Origin: an uncultured Alistipes sp. | GTDB taxonomy: Bacteria > Bacteroidota > Bacteroidia > Bacteroidales > Rikenellaceae | Length of the DNA stretch: 6,174 bases | Direction: 5' to 3' | Assembly (NCBI GenBank): GCA_937895825.1 | Contig: CALBKP010000035.1 | Location: 1 to 6,174 of the forward strand | Part shown: positions 1 to 5,623 of the stretch, piece after piece | Layout of the letters: every line of letters starts with the position of its first letter | Position numbering within the stretch: position 1 is the first letter of the stretch | Position numbers and translations under genes: made by a program | Notes under the pieces: generated by a model | What the model was told of the DNA's origin: nothing | Database searches by the model: none | The model's input: only the letters and a program-made list of their open reading frames with translations

Positions 1-119
1 CAATCTCTTATGAGGGCGATAATATCACCGTTGAGTTGGAGGCTAAGGATTTGGGGGGCTACCGAGTACACACAAAGTATTCGGGTCCTCAGATTTTGCA
101 GAAGCAACAAGTTGAGTAG
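1..119 (+). CDS. C-terminal end of an unidentified protein (partial)
   Basis: Reading frame 3 is open from the window edge to a TAG at 117-119. It gives 38 residues starting ISYEGDNITVELEAKD and ending in GPQILQKQQVE. The alternating hydrophobic and polar residues suggest beta strands at the end of a domain. I do not recognise the family, and most of the gene lies outside the window. The intrinsic terminator 40 nt downstream supports this frame as the real 3' end of a plus-strand gene. Frame 1 is also open here, but it has no terminator-linked stop and has a less protein-like composition. Confidence 0.6.
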   Translation, partial: ISYEGDNITVELEAKDLGGYRVHTKYSGPQILQKQQVE

Positions 120-158
120 GGCAGCATCTACTCCCAACGGCCGATAAGAGGCAACGAT

Positions 159-204
159 AGGTGGCGTTGATAGGTGTTTAAGCCTATAACGCCACCTCTT
201 TTTT
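159..204 (+). terminator. Rho-independent terminator of the left-edge gene
   Basis: AGGTGGCGTT (159-168) pairs perfectly with AACGCCACCT (188-197). Above a single bulged G, ATAGG (170-174) pairs with CCTAT (183-187), leaving an 8-nt loop. A C and six T (199-204) follow. The other strand has no T run after the stem, so it should stop plus-strand transcription only and insulate the left-edge gene from the convergent proC. Confidence 0.88.
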
Positions 205-258
205 ATAGGGTGCAGACATCGTTGGCGATTACCATTGAGGGGCTGTCGATATGATGCT

Positions 259-288
259 CCACATTATCCTAAGTGTGCGAAAATGTGG
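259..288 (-). terminator. Weak hairpin downstream of proC, possible terminator
   Basis: CCACATT (259-265) and AATGTGG (282-288) can form a 7-bp stem with a 16-nt loop starting 4 nt past the proC stop. No T run follows on the minus strand, so it is at best a weak or factor-assisted stop, or an mRNA 3'-end stabiliser. Confidence 0.25.
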
Positions 289-291
289 TGT

Positions 292-1089
292 TTATCTCTT
301 TGTCGAGGCTCTTAGTCCTTCGATTACGCTCGGTGTGAATCCTGCGCTCTCCATGGCGTTAAGCCCCTTGATCGTAAGGCCACCAGGTGTCGTTACGCGG
401 TCAATCTCAGCCTCAGGATGAGAGTTGTTAGCCTCAAGAATATCCACCGCGCCACGCATCGTCTGCATCACGATACGCTTGGCATCGTCGGCACGGAAGC
501 CGAGCTCTACGCCACCCTCCATTGCTGCGCGGATGTAACGCAGGGCATAGGCTATGCCACACGAAGCGAGCGACGTGCCCGCAGCAATGTGATCTTCGTC
601 TACCAACATAGCCTCGCCAAGCTCGTTGAAGATATCGAGCAAGCGACTATCTTGTGCCGATGTAGAGCGTGCCGAGGTGATGAATGTCATGCTGCTCATC
701 GTGGCAATGGCGGTGTTTGGAATGATAAGATATGTGGCGGGCAGTATCCCGTCGCCCTTGTCGAGCCATACGGAGAGCTGCGCTATGCCGAGGCCACCAA
801 CCATTGAGGCAACAGTCTGGCGCTTGTAGTCCATGCTCGGCTTAATCTCGTTGAGCACCTCCTCAACCTTCCACGGCTTTACGGCAAGTACGACAACATC
901 AGCGGCAGCCGTAGCCGCGCGATTATCTGTCATCACATTAATCTCCGAGAACTCTGCCTTGAGAGCATCGAGCTTTGCTGTCGAGGGATTTGAGACGTAG
1001 ATATTCGACGTTGGGATAATACTACCCTTAGCCAATCCGCGTGCCAACGCACCACCCATATTACCAGCTCCAATTATCGCTATCTTCAT
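292..1089 (-). CDS. proC: Pyrroline-5-carboxylate reductase
   Basis: This enzyme reduces 1-pyrroline-5-carboxylate to L-proline with NAD(P)H, the last step of proline synthesis, in the cytoplasm. The 265-residue length is normal for the family. The N-terminus has the Rossmann dinucleotide motif GAGNMG (residues 7-12), followed by VVLAVKP (66-72) and IPNTAI (123-128). The C-terminal dimerisation domain holds the ProC signature as TTPGGLTIKGL (233-243). Two motifs depart from the textbook form: the usual MPNTP is IPNTA, and the usual SGSGPAY is ASCGIAY (175-181). I recall similar wording in Bacteroidales homologues, so this looks like lineage variation rather than decay. The ATG gives the complete first beta strand (MKIAIIG). 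It is preceded by A-rich sequence without a clear Shine-Dalgarno, common in Bacteroidota. The gene starts 51 nt after the alkyltransferase stop and is probably its operon partner, although a separate weak promoter in the gap cannot be excluded. Confidence 0.96.
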   Translation of the reverse strand: MKIAIIGAGNMGGALARGLAKGSIIPTSNIYVSNPSTAKLDALKAEFSEINVMTDNRAATAAADVVVLAVKPWKVEEVLNEIKPSMDYKRQTVASMVGGLGIAQLSVWLDKGDGILPATYLIIPNTAIATMSSMTFITSARSTSAQDSRLLDIFNELGEAMLVDEDHIAAGTSLASCGIAYALRYIRAAMEGGVELGFRADDAKRIVMQTMRGAVDILEANNSHPEAEIDRVTTPGGLTIKGLNAMESAGFTPSVIEGLRASTKR

Positions 1090-1140
1090 ATATTTGATAT
1101 TCTTGTTTTACCTAAATCGTCACATATTTCTATCAGACTC

Positions 1141-1440
1141 CTACTTCTCCGCCTCCAACAGTTGGCGTTTGCGCTCTAACTCCTCGCCATCACGTTGGCC
1201 GTTATAGCCACCTAATGAGCCATCGGCCGCCACCACGCGGTGGCATGGCACCTCGGGGGCAAAGGGGTTTCTTTTGAGGGCTTGACCCACAGCCTGAGCA
1301 CTACGGCAGCCTATGCGCCGTGCAAGTTCTGCATAGGTGATGGTCTGGCCACGAGGAATGTCGAGCAGCGCCAAATATACACGCCGCTGGAATGGAGTTA
1401 TATTATTGGCACAAAGCACCTTATCACGAATGTCATCCAT
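1141..1440 (-). CDS. Single-domain O6-alkylguanine-DNA alkyltransferase (Ogt/MGMT-like)
   Basis: The family transfers an alkyl group from O6-alkylguanine in DNA to its own cysteine, a suicide repair reaction. The 99-residue protein covers only the C-terminal DNA-binding and active-site domain. It has IPRGQTITYAELA (28-40), the helix-turn-helix region AQAVGQALKRNP (48-59), the active site PCHRV (65-69, Cys66), and LGGYNG (76-81). Cysteine at the active site separates it from alkyltransferase-like (ATL) proteins, which carry another residue there, usually Trp. Asn58 matches the hinge Asn. The position of the arginine finger (human Arg128, 17 residues before the active Cys) is Gln49, which is odd. 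I chose the ATG at 1438-1440 because it lies 8 nt after the upstream stop, which fits coupled translation. The frame stays open to an ATG at 1500 that would add 20 Arg-rich residues overlapping the upstream gene. Active repair enzyme is likely but not certain. Confidence 0.88.
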   Translation of the reverse strand: MDDIRDKVLCANNITPFQRRVYLALLDIPRGQTITYAELARRIGCRSAQAVGQALKRNPFAPEVPCHRVVAADGSLGGYNGQRDGEELERKRQLLEAEK

Positions 1441-1448
1441 AATTGCAA

Positions 1449-3191
1449 CTACTCTATCACCTCGACATAGAAGCTCACGGGGCGGAAGCCGTCGTTGCAC
1501 GATAGCATTGCCGATCGGGGGTTCTTCATCCAGCCGTCAAAGAAGTTGCCGCCACCGCGTGCGAGCTCCTCGACGAATGGCCGTAACGTCTCCCACGCAC
1601 TATCGCACATGCCCTCTGGTCTATGTCCATTCTCCACGATGAAAGTCTGGCCAAGCTGCATATCGCAGGCGTGCTCAATAGGATTTTCGTACTCGGCCAT
1701 AAGGTCGCGGTACTCGGTGATGCGCTTAACAGTTATCTTTATCCTTTTAAGGTTGAGATAGCGGTCGTAGAACCTCTTAAACGTTGTGGCATAGGGCTCG
1801 GGGCTAACGTCGATAAGTCTGCGGACAAAGGCCTCTAAACTCATCGACCGCAACTTGGTGCTGTACTCTGGTCGAAGCTCACAGGCCAGCGATGCGCACT
1901 CTCTAACGGTCGATGGATGCTCCGCAGGAGATAGTATCAGAGAGTAGGACTCGGCTCCGATATCAATGCCATGAGCCTCGCTAAGGAGGAAGTTGCGGTA
2001 TATCTGCGTCAGGTTCACCTGACCGCACTCAATGCGCTCCTCAACCTCGGGACGAAAGCAGCCGAGCGTGCGGATGATTTCGTGCGCCCTCTTCTTACCA
2101 CGTTTAGATGCCTCGTTAGTACCGAGGTTCTCAGAGTACTTCGTCTCGATGGCGATGAAGCTATGTCTACCACTACTATCATCGAATCGAATGATGGCAT
2201 CCATAGCACTACGATCGTTGGTAAGACTCTTATAATTATCGGGTATAAACTCAAGGTCTACCTCCGTGACGCGCGCTATCGGATAGTCTGACAAAGCCGA
2301 ACGTATGACATTCGTAGCCGTGGCCTCACTCTCACGTAGCATCTGTCGTAGCGGACAGAAGAGGTTGAAGGCCATAGGCTGGCTCGATAGCAGGTTGTTA
2401 AAGAGCCTGTCGGAGTTGATGGTCTCGTGTGGCTTTTTCTTGCGCACGCGCTCCGTAGCGTACTCAAAGATATAATCCTCCAAGAAATTCTTACCCGACT
2501 GCTCACCGTGGGCAATATAGTTGCCAAAGTAGTACTCCCTTGTTCGTCCCTTATAGGGTCGTATCGGCTCGCCGAGCTCGGCCCTGAAGCGCGACTGCTG
2601 CTGTCGGCATCGAGCCACGAATTTCGTGTCGCCAGCATACGTCTCACCAAACTTCTGCAAGTGCCACATATCGTGGCCGAGGAAGCGCTTTTGTCCTACG
2701 CGCACAAAGCCTAACTCGGTGTAGAGTCGCTCGGCTCGCGGGTTGTCGAAGTCGACAATAAGACCTACCCTTGCGTGTCCCTCGGCGAAGGCCTTATTGC
2801 TCATAGCGTTAAGTAGCATAGCACCCACGCTCATACCTCGAAATTGCGGCAGCACACCCAACGAGTCTAAGTAGAACTCGCCCGCCGCGGTCTCATCCTC
2901 GATATCGGGCACACTGCCGAGATATTTTTCAAGGAGCGGAAATATCGGCTCACGTAGCTCGTAAAGCAGAGCACCATCGTAGCCCACGATAGCGCCCGCT
3001 GCCGTGCCGTCGACCTCGGCAATGAGGGCGTTACGATAGCTGTACTGCGCCTTGTCGCTGGCGGCAAGTGTCAGAAACACAGGGTATATAGGGTGCGCGG
3101 TGTCGTAGCCCACCGCCATACACACTACCTCAGCGATAAGTGCGGCATCTTCGCGCCCTGCGGGGCGCACAACAATCTTCTTGGTATCCAT
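1449..3191 (-). CDS. GNAT acetyltransferase + PD-(D/E)XK nuclease (PGN_0703-like) + TIGR04076 fusion protein
   Basis: This 580-residue protein has three recognisable parts. Residues 5-180 are a GNAT N-acetyltransferase: strand 1 is IVVRPA, the acetyl-CoA loop is QFRGMSVGAMLL (116-127), and motif B is NPRAERLYTELGF (150-162). Residues about 190-480 resemble the PGN_0703-type restriction-endonuclease-like family: RQQQSRFR (196-203), the signature DRLFNNLLSSQPMAFNLF (261-278), and a candidate catalytic set Asp331, Glu349-Thr-Lys351, followed by QIYRNFLL (396-403). Residues 485-580 match the small TIGR04076 family: KITVKRI, Cys509, PEGMC (525-529), Trp533, GWMKNP (553-558) and CNDG (565-568), then a final strand. 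The frame is uninterrupted, so the fusion is visible in the DNA and not pieced together. The ATG at 3189-3191 is needed to keep GNAT strand 1; the next Met (residue 25) would remove it. No signal peptide is seen, so it is cytoplasmic. Substrate and role are unknown. Nuclease activity is inferred from the conserved acidic/Lys set only. It is followed 8 nt later by the alkyltransferase gene. Confidence 0.9.
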   Translation of the reverse strand: MDTKKIVVRPAGREDAALIAEVVCMAVGYDTAHPIYPVFLTLAASDKAQYSYRNALIAEVDGTAAGAIVGYDGALLYELREPIFPLLEKYLGSVPDIEDETAAGEFYLDSLGVLPQFRGMSVGAMLLNAMSNKAFAEGHARVGLIVDFDNPRAERLYTELGFVRVGQKRFLGHDMWHLQKFGETYAGDTKFVARCRQQQSRFRAELGEPIRPYKGRTREYYFGNYIAHGEQSGKNFLEDYIFEYATERVRKKKPHETINSDRLFNNLLSSQPMAFNLFCPLRQMLRESEATATNVIRSALSDYPIARVTEVDLEFIPDNYKSLTNDRSAMDAIIRFDDSSGRHSFIAIETKYSENLGTNEASKRGKKRAHEIIRTLGCFRPEVEERIECGQVNLTQIYRNFLLSEAHGIDIGAESYSLILSPAEHPSTVRECASLACELRPEYSTKLRSMSLEAFVRRLIDVSPEPYATTFKRFYDRYLNLKRIKITVKRITEYRDLMAEYENPIEHACDMQLGQTFIVENGHRPEGMCDSAWETLRPFVEELARGGGNFFDGWMKNPRSAMLSCNDGFRPVSFYVEVIE

Positions 3192-3195
3192 ACAA

Positions 3196-3203
3196 CAAAG
3201 TTA
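3196..3203 (-). promoter_or_regulatory. Possible -7 element for the GNAT-nuclease operon
   Basis: The minus strand reads TAACTTTG here, a match to the Bacteroidota TAnnTTTG element. A TTG lies about 24 nt further upstream on that strand, longer than the usual spacing of about 20. If used, transcription would start at or within a few nt of the ATG at 3191, giving a nearly leaderless mRNA. A chance match in AT-rich DNA is a real alternative. Confidence 0.35.
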
Positions 3204-3247
3204 GTAAATTCTTCTATACTATTGCTCCAACAAAATAGTTTTTTCAT

Positions 3248-3282
3248 TTTGGGGCGTTTCAATAAATTTTTGCTTATCTTTG
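3248..3282 (+). promoter_or_regulatory. Bacteroidota-type promoter for the 6S-like RNA
   Basis: TATCTTTG (3275-3282) fits the -7 consensus TAnnTTTG. TTTG at 3248-3251 is a candidate -33 element, with a 23-nt gap that is slightly long. Transcription would start near 3289. The structured RNA begins just downstream, and the nearest start codon is about 255 nt away, so the promoter's first product is the RNA rather than a protein. Confidence 0.65.
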
Positions 3283-3288
3283 TAATGG

Positions 3289-3543
3289 CTTATGGCTTTT
3301 GCCATTGTGCCATACATATTTGTTGACATTTTATTGTCGAAATCTTCAGTATCCAAACTTGGCGGTTTATAAACTCTTGAAGGTTCGCAATCAGATGTCC
3401 TCGTTAGGTGTATATACCCATCACCGAATGGCTCGGTGTATGTGATATATCATCCGGCGTGGGCTGTCTGTATTGCTTATTCAAGAGTTGGGCAGCCAAG
3501 GCCTGGATACTGGGTAAGTTAATGCAATGGCCTGCGCTTTTTT
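3289..3543 (+). ncRNA. ssrS: 6S-like regulatory RNA (Bacteroidales-1 type), candidate
   Basis: The stretch between the promoter and the next ATG folds into one long interrupted rod. The nested perfect helices, from the outside in, are GCCATTG (3301-3307) with CAATGGC (3525-3531), CAGTATCC (3347-3354) with GGATACTG (3505-3512), CTTGGC (3358-3363) with GCCAAG (3495-3500), AACTCTTGAA (3372-3381) with TTCAAGAGTT (3480-3489), and GCAATCAGA (3387-3395) with TCTGtATTGC (3467-3476, one bulge). Two unpaired 11-nt sides (3396-3406 and 3456-3466) form a bubble, above which GGTGtATATA (3407-3416) pairs with TATATCAtCC. The tip is CACCGA/TCGGTG (3422-3438). A double-stranded rod with a central bubble is the hallmark of 6S RNA, which mimics an open promoter and binds housekeeping RNA polymerase. 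A T6 run ends it at 3538-3543. AGGCC (3499-3503) could pair with GGCCT (3529-3533) as a competing terminator stem. The ends are inferred from the promoter and T run. The family call rests on shape, as I could not compare it with a covariance model. A long structured 5' leader of the downstream gene is the main alternative. Confidence 0.62.
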
Positions 3544-4002
3544 ATGGACTTATCCGGAAATAAAGATCTTTTAGATAGAGAGTTAGTTGCTTTCTTCGCA
3601 TCACGCACAGCACCACCCGTGGCACTCACACTTGCCCGCCACTGGGCATACGAAATAGCCCAATCCAACAAGTTGGTAATCAGCGGATTCCACTCTCCAA
3701 TAGAGCGTGAAGTGTTAGACATCTTACTCGCCGAGGGTTGCTCCGTAGTGATCACGTTAGGTCGCGCGATATACCGCAAAATACCTGCACATCTACGTGC
3801 TGCATACGATGAAAATAGAGTACTCTTTGTCTCATTTAGAAACTACTCACGACCATCGTTTTCTAACTCACAACTACGCAACTGGGCAACGACAGACCTC
3901 GCCACTGAGGTAGTATTCGCCCCCTTTGACCACACAAGTCAGCTATCCACACTCTACAACACACTATCGTTGGGCACAGTACCTTGTCACATCTTAGAGT
4001 AA
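3544..4002 (+). CDS. Small stand-alone DprA/SLOG-like Rossmann protein
   Basis: The 152-residue protein resembles the short DprA-like (SLOG superfamily) proteins that consist of a nucleotide-binding Rossmann fold alone. It has FFASR (17-21), the diagnostic ISGFHSPIEREVLDILL (46-62), a GRAIY loop (73-77) after a hydrophobic strand, and near the C-terminus SNSQLRNWATTDLATEVVFA (107-126), the counterpart of the DprA R-N..IA.L...VV segment. True DprA is over 280 residues and loads RecA onto incoming DNA; this protein lacks the SAM-like and winged-helix parts, so a DprA function should not be assumed. No signal peptide or membrane segment is present. An in-frame TAA at 3520 limits the start to the ATG at 3544, which directly follows the T6 run that ends the 6S-like RNA. 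No separate promoter is visible, so expression probably depends on read-through from the RNA promoter at 3275-3282. Confidence 0.8.
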   Translation: MDLSGNKDLLDRELVAFFASRTAPPVALTLARHWAYEIAQSNKLVISGFHSPIEREVLDILLAEGCSVVITLGRAIYRKIPAHLRAAYDENRVLFVSFRNYSRPSFSNSQLRNWATTDLATEVVFAPFDHTSQLSTLYNTLSLGTVPCHILE

Positions 4003-4018
4003 TGATTTACGTACGACA

Positions 4019-4051
4019 TTCGCTATTTGCAGAATTTTTTGGTTACTTTTG
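4019..4051 (+). promoter_or_regulatory. Bacteroidota-type promoter of the DUF1349 gene
   Basis: TACTTTTG (4044-4051) matches TAnnTTTG exactly. TTCG at 4019-4022 is a plausible degenerate -33 element, 21 nt away. Transcription would start around 4058, giving a 5' leader of about 17 nt. This settles the start of the next gene: the alternative TTG at 4027 lies inside the promoter. Confidence 0.65.
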
Positions 4052-4074
4052 TAGAGTTAAAACCCTCGAACAAT

Positions 4075-4722
4075 ATGAAACGACTATTTTTTACAATGAT
4101 TTTTGCGCTCACTACCGTAACGCTTTCGGCACAGACGCTCGACCGCATGCAGTGGTTCAACGAGCCAGAGGAGTGGGCAATAGATGGCAACAAGTTAACG
4201 ATGCAAGTAACGCCGCAGAGCGACTATTGGCGCATATCGCACTACGGCTTTACGGTTGACGACGCTCCGTTCCTCTATACGCTACGTGGCGGTGAGTTCG
4301 AGGCGAAGGTTAAGATATCGGGCGACTATAAGGTACGTTTTGACCAAGCAGGACTCATGCTCCGCATCGACGAGGAGAACTACATAAAGGCGGGCATAGA
4401 GTTTGTCGACGGCAAGTACAACCTGAGCTGTGTGGTGACACACCACACCAGCGACTGGAGCGTGATAGAGTTGGATAAGCCCGTAGATCATGTATGGATC
4501 AAGGCGGTGCGTAGGCTCGATGCGGTGGAGATATTCTACTCGTTCGACGATGTCGAGTATACCATGATGCGTAACTGCTGGCTCGAGGATAACACCCCCG
4601 TAATGGTCGGCATGATGGCCGCCTGCCCCGATGGCAACGGCTTCAAGGCTACGTTTGAGGAGTTCAAGGTAAAACATCTTCCCGACCAGCGTCGCCTGGA
4701 GTGGCTCAAAAATAATCAGTAG
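4075..4722 (+). CDS. Secreted DUF1349-type concanavalin-like protein
   Basis: The 215-residue protein begins with a signal peptide: MKR, then a hydrophobic stretch LFFTMIFALTTVTLSA, with probable cleavage at LSA|QT near residue 19. No lipobox Cys follows, so it should be periplasmic or secreted. The mature part matches the DUF1349 (YesU/'regulation of enolase 1') fold, a concanavalin-like beta sandwich. It has WFNEPEEWAIDGNKLTM (27-43), DYWRISHYG (50-58), DQAGLMLRIDEENYIKAGIEF (90-110), HHTSDWS (123-129), and EIFYSFDDVEYTMMR (152-166). Members of this fold often bind or act on carbohydrate, but no catalytic residues are established here, so a substrate cannot be named. The ATG at 4075 is preferred over a TTG at 4027 because it starts the signal peptide and leaves room for the promoter at 4044-4051. 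It is transcribed alone and ends at the bidirectional terminator. Confidence 0.87.
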   Translation: MKRLFFTMIFALTTVTLSAQTLDRMQWFNEPEEWAIDGNKLTMQVTPQSDYWRISHYGFTVDDAPFLYTLRGGEFEAKVKISGDYKVRFDQAGLMLRIDEENYIKAGIEFVDGKYNLSCVVTHHTSDWSVIELDKPVDHVWIKAVRRLDAVEIFYSFDDVEYTMMRNCWLEDNTPVMVGMMAACPDGNGFKATFEEFKVKHLPDQRRLEWLKNNQ

Positions 4723-4766
4723 CCAATAACCTCCACGGACACAACGTAAACGAAAGCAGTAGATAG

Positions 4767-4820
4767 AATAAATGAGGTTAGAGAGTTTGGGCAAGCCCAT
4801 CATCTCTAACCTCTTTATTT
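4767..4820. terminator. Bidirectional terminator between convergent genes
   Basis: GAGGTTAGAGA (4774-4784) pairs perfectly with TCTCTAACCTC (4803-4813). AATAAA/TTTATT (4767-4772 and 4814-4819) extends the stem outward past one bulged T, and TGGG/CCCA with a CAAG loop caps it. TTTATTTT follows on the plus strand and ATTTATT on the minus strand. It lies between the plus-strand DUF1349 gene and the minus-strand peroxidase and probably serves both. Confidence 0.85.
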
Positions 4821-4830
4821 TCACCCAACA

Positions 4831-4851
4831 ACCAAGTTTCATGCACTTGGT
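4831..4851 (-). other. Small hairpin just past the peroxidase stop codon
   Basis: ACCAAGT (4831-4837) and ACTTGGT (4845-4851) form a 7-bp stem with a 7-nt loop, 12 nt beyond the TAG of the peroxidase gene. No T run follows on the minus strand, so it is more likely a 3'-end stabiliser or an accessory to the larger terminator than an independent terminator. Confidence 0.4.
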
Positions 4852-4863
4852 ATTACAGTAGAC

Positions 4864-5460
4864 CTACAACAGCTTCTCGATAGCCTCGTCGACGATGGCC
4901 ATGTCGGTAGTGGGCTCGAAGCGAGCAACAACATTACCCTCGCGGTCGATAAGGAACTTGGTGAAGTTCCACTTGATGTCCGACGACTTGTCGTAGTCGG
5001 GGTTAGCCTCGCGCAGGATCTTGTCGAGCACGCCGCCGAGCTTATGGTCGAGATCAAAGCCCTTGAAGCCCTGCTCAGCCTTGAGCCACGTATAGAGCGG
5101 AAGTTCGTTCGCGCCATTAACCTCAACCTTCTTGAGCTGCGAGAATGTAGTGCCATAGTTTAGCTGGCAGAACTGCGTGGTCTCGGCATCGCTCTCGGGC
5201 GACTGGCCACCAAACTGGTTGCAGGGGAAGTCAAGGATAGCAAAGCCCTTAGCGCCATACTTGGCATAGAGCGACTGAAGGTCAGCATAGTGGGGCGTGA
5301 AGCCGCACTGGCTGGCGGTATTTACCACCAACACAACATCTCCCTTATACTTATCGAGCTTAACAACGCTACCATCCTGTGCCTTAGCCTCAAAATCGTA
5401 TAGCTTTCTCTTGGTTGTATCCTTTGCGCCGCAGCAGCAACTCTTCATTGTAGTCTTCAT
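4864..5460 (-). CDS. Glutathione peroxidase family protein (Cys type, probably thioredoxin-dependent)
   Basis: The 198-residue protein reduces hydrogen peroxide or lipid hydroperoxides. NTASQCGFTPHY (47-58) holds the peroxidatic Cys52, which replaces the selenocysteine of animal enzymes. Gln82-containing LDFPCNQFGG (76-85) and WNFTKFL (164-170) supply the remaining catalytic tetrad residues, Gln82, Trp164 and Asn165. Cys98 in FCQLNYG lies 46 residues after Cys52, the spacing of the resolving Cys in thioredoxin-dependent members such as yeast Gpx3; thioredoxin is therefore the likely reductant. An insertion around residues 131-160 makes it somewhat longer than compact bacterial GPx. The N-terminus MKTTMKSCCCGAKDTTKR is polar, with no signal peptide, so the protein should be cytoplasmic. 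Its three consecutive Cys (8-10) are unusual. ATG at 5460 or at 5448 (Met5) could start it; both keep the Cys cluster. A clear promoter lies upstream. Confidence 0.95.
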   Translation of the reverse strand: MKTTMKSCCCGAKDTTKRKLYDFEAKAQDGSVVKLDKYKGDVVLVVNTASQCGFTPHYADLQSLYAKYGAKGFAILDFPCNQFGGQSPESDAETTQFCQLNYGTTFSQLKKVEVNGANELPLYTWLKAEQGFKGFDLDHKLGGVLDKILREANPDYDKSSDIKWNFTKFLIDREGNVVARFEPTTDMAIVDEAIEKLL

Positions 5461-5520
5461 AGTTGTATTTATAATTTATATTTATCGTTTATTGTTTATA
5501 TATCAAATTTTATTCCGTTG

Positions 5521-5548
5521 CAAAGGTATAAAAATTTTATTTCCGCAA
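5521..5548 (-). promoter_or_regulatory. Bacteroidota-type promoter of the peroxidase gene
   Basis: On the minus strand TACCTTTG (5528-5521) is an exact TAnnTTTG -7 element. ATTG at 5549-5546 is a candidate -33 element, with about 17 nt between. The start of transcription would be near 5513, giving an AT-rich leader of about 50 nt. No operator-like inverted repeat is evident next to it. Confidence 0.7.
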
Positions 5549-5623
5549 TAGCTTTTTACCCTTTTTATTTCATATTATCTTCTTATACAACCATAAGCAA
5601 AATATATATACCGCAAGGCGTAC

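Noticed and set aside
418..829. Plus-strand open frames across proC
   Set aside because: They are antisense shadows of a complete, motif-rich ProC frame.
1441..1500. Longer alkyltransferase starting at the ATG at 1500
   Set aside because: The extra 20 residues are Arg-rich, resemble no part of the family and overlap the C-terminal coding region of the upstream fusion gene. The ATG at 1440 fits coupled translation.
2276..2650. 124-codon frame inside the nuclease fusion gene
   Set aside because: It is out of frame on the same strand as a well-supported domain, and its Ser/Arg-rich composition is typical of shifted-frame reading.
4027..4074. Upstream TTG start for the DUF1349 gene, adding 16 residues
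   Set aside because: It overlaps the TACTTTTG promoter element, lies upstream of the expected transcript start, and would bury the signal peptide behind a polar extension.
4282..4842. Long minus-strand open frame of 186 codons
   Set aside because: It lies antisense to the clearly coding DUF1349 gene and runs through the bidirectional terminator. Its translation shows no domain motif.
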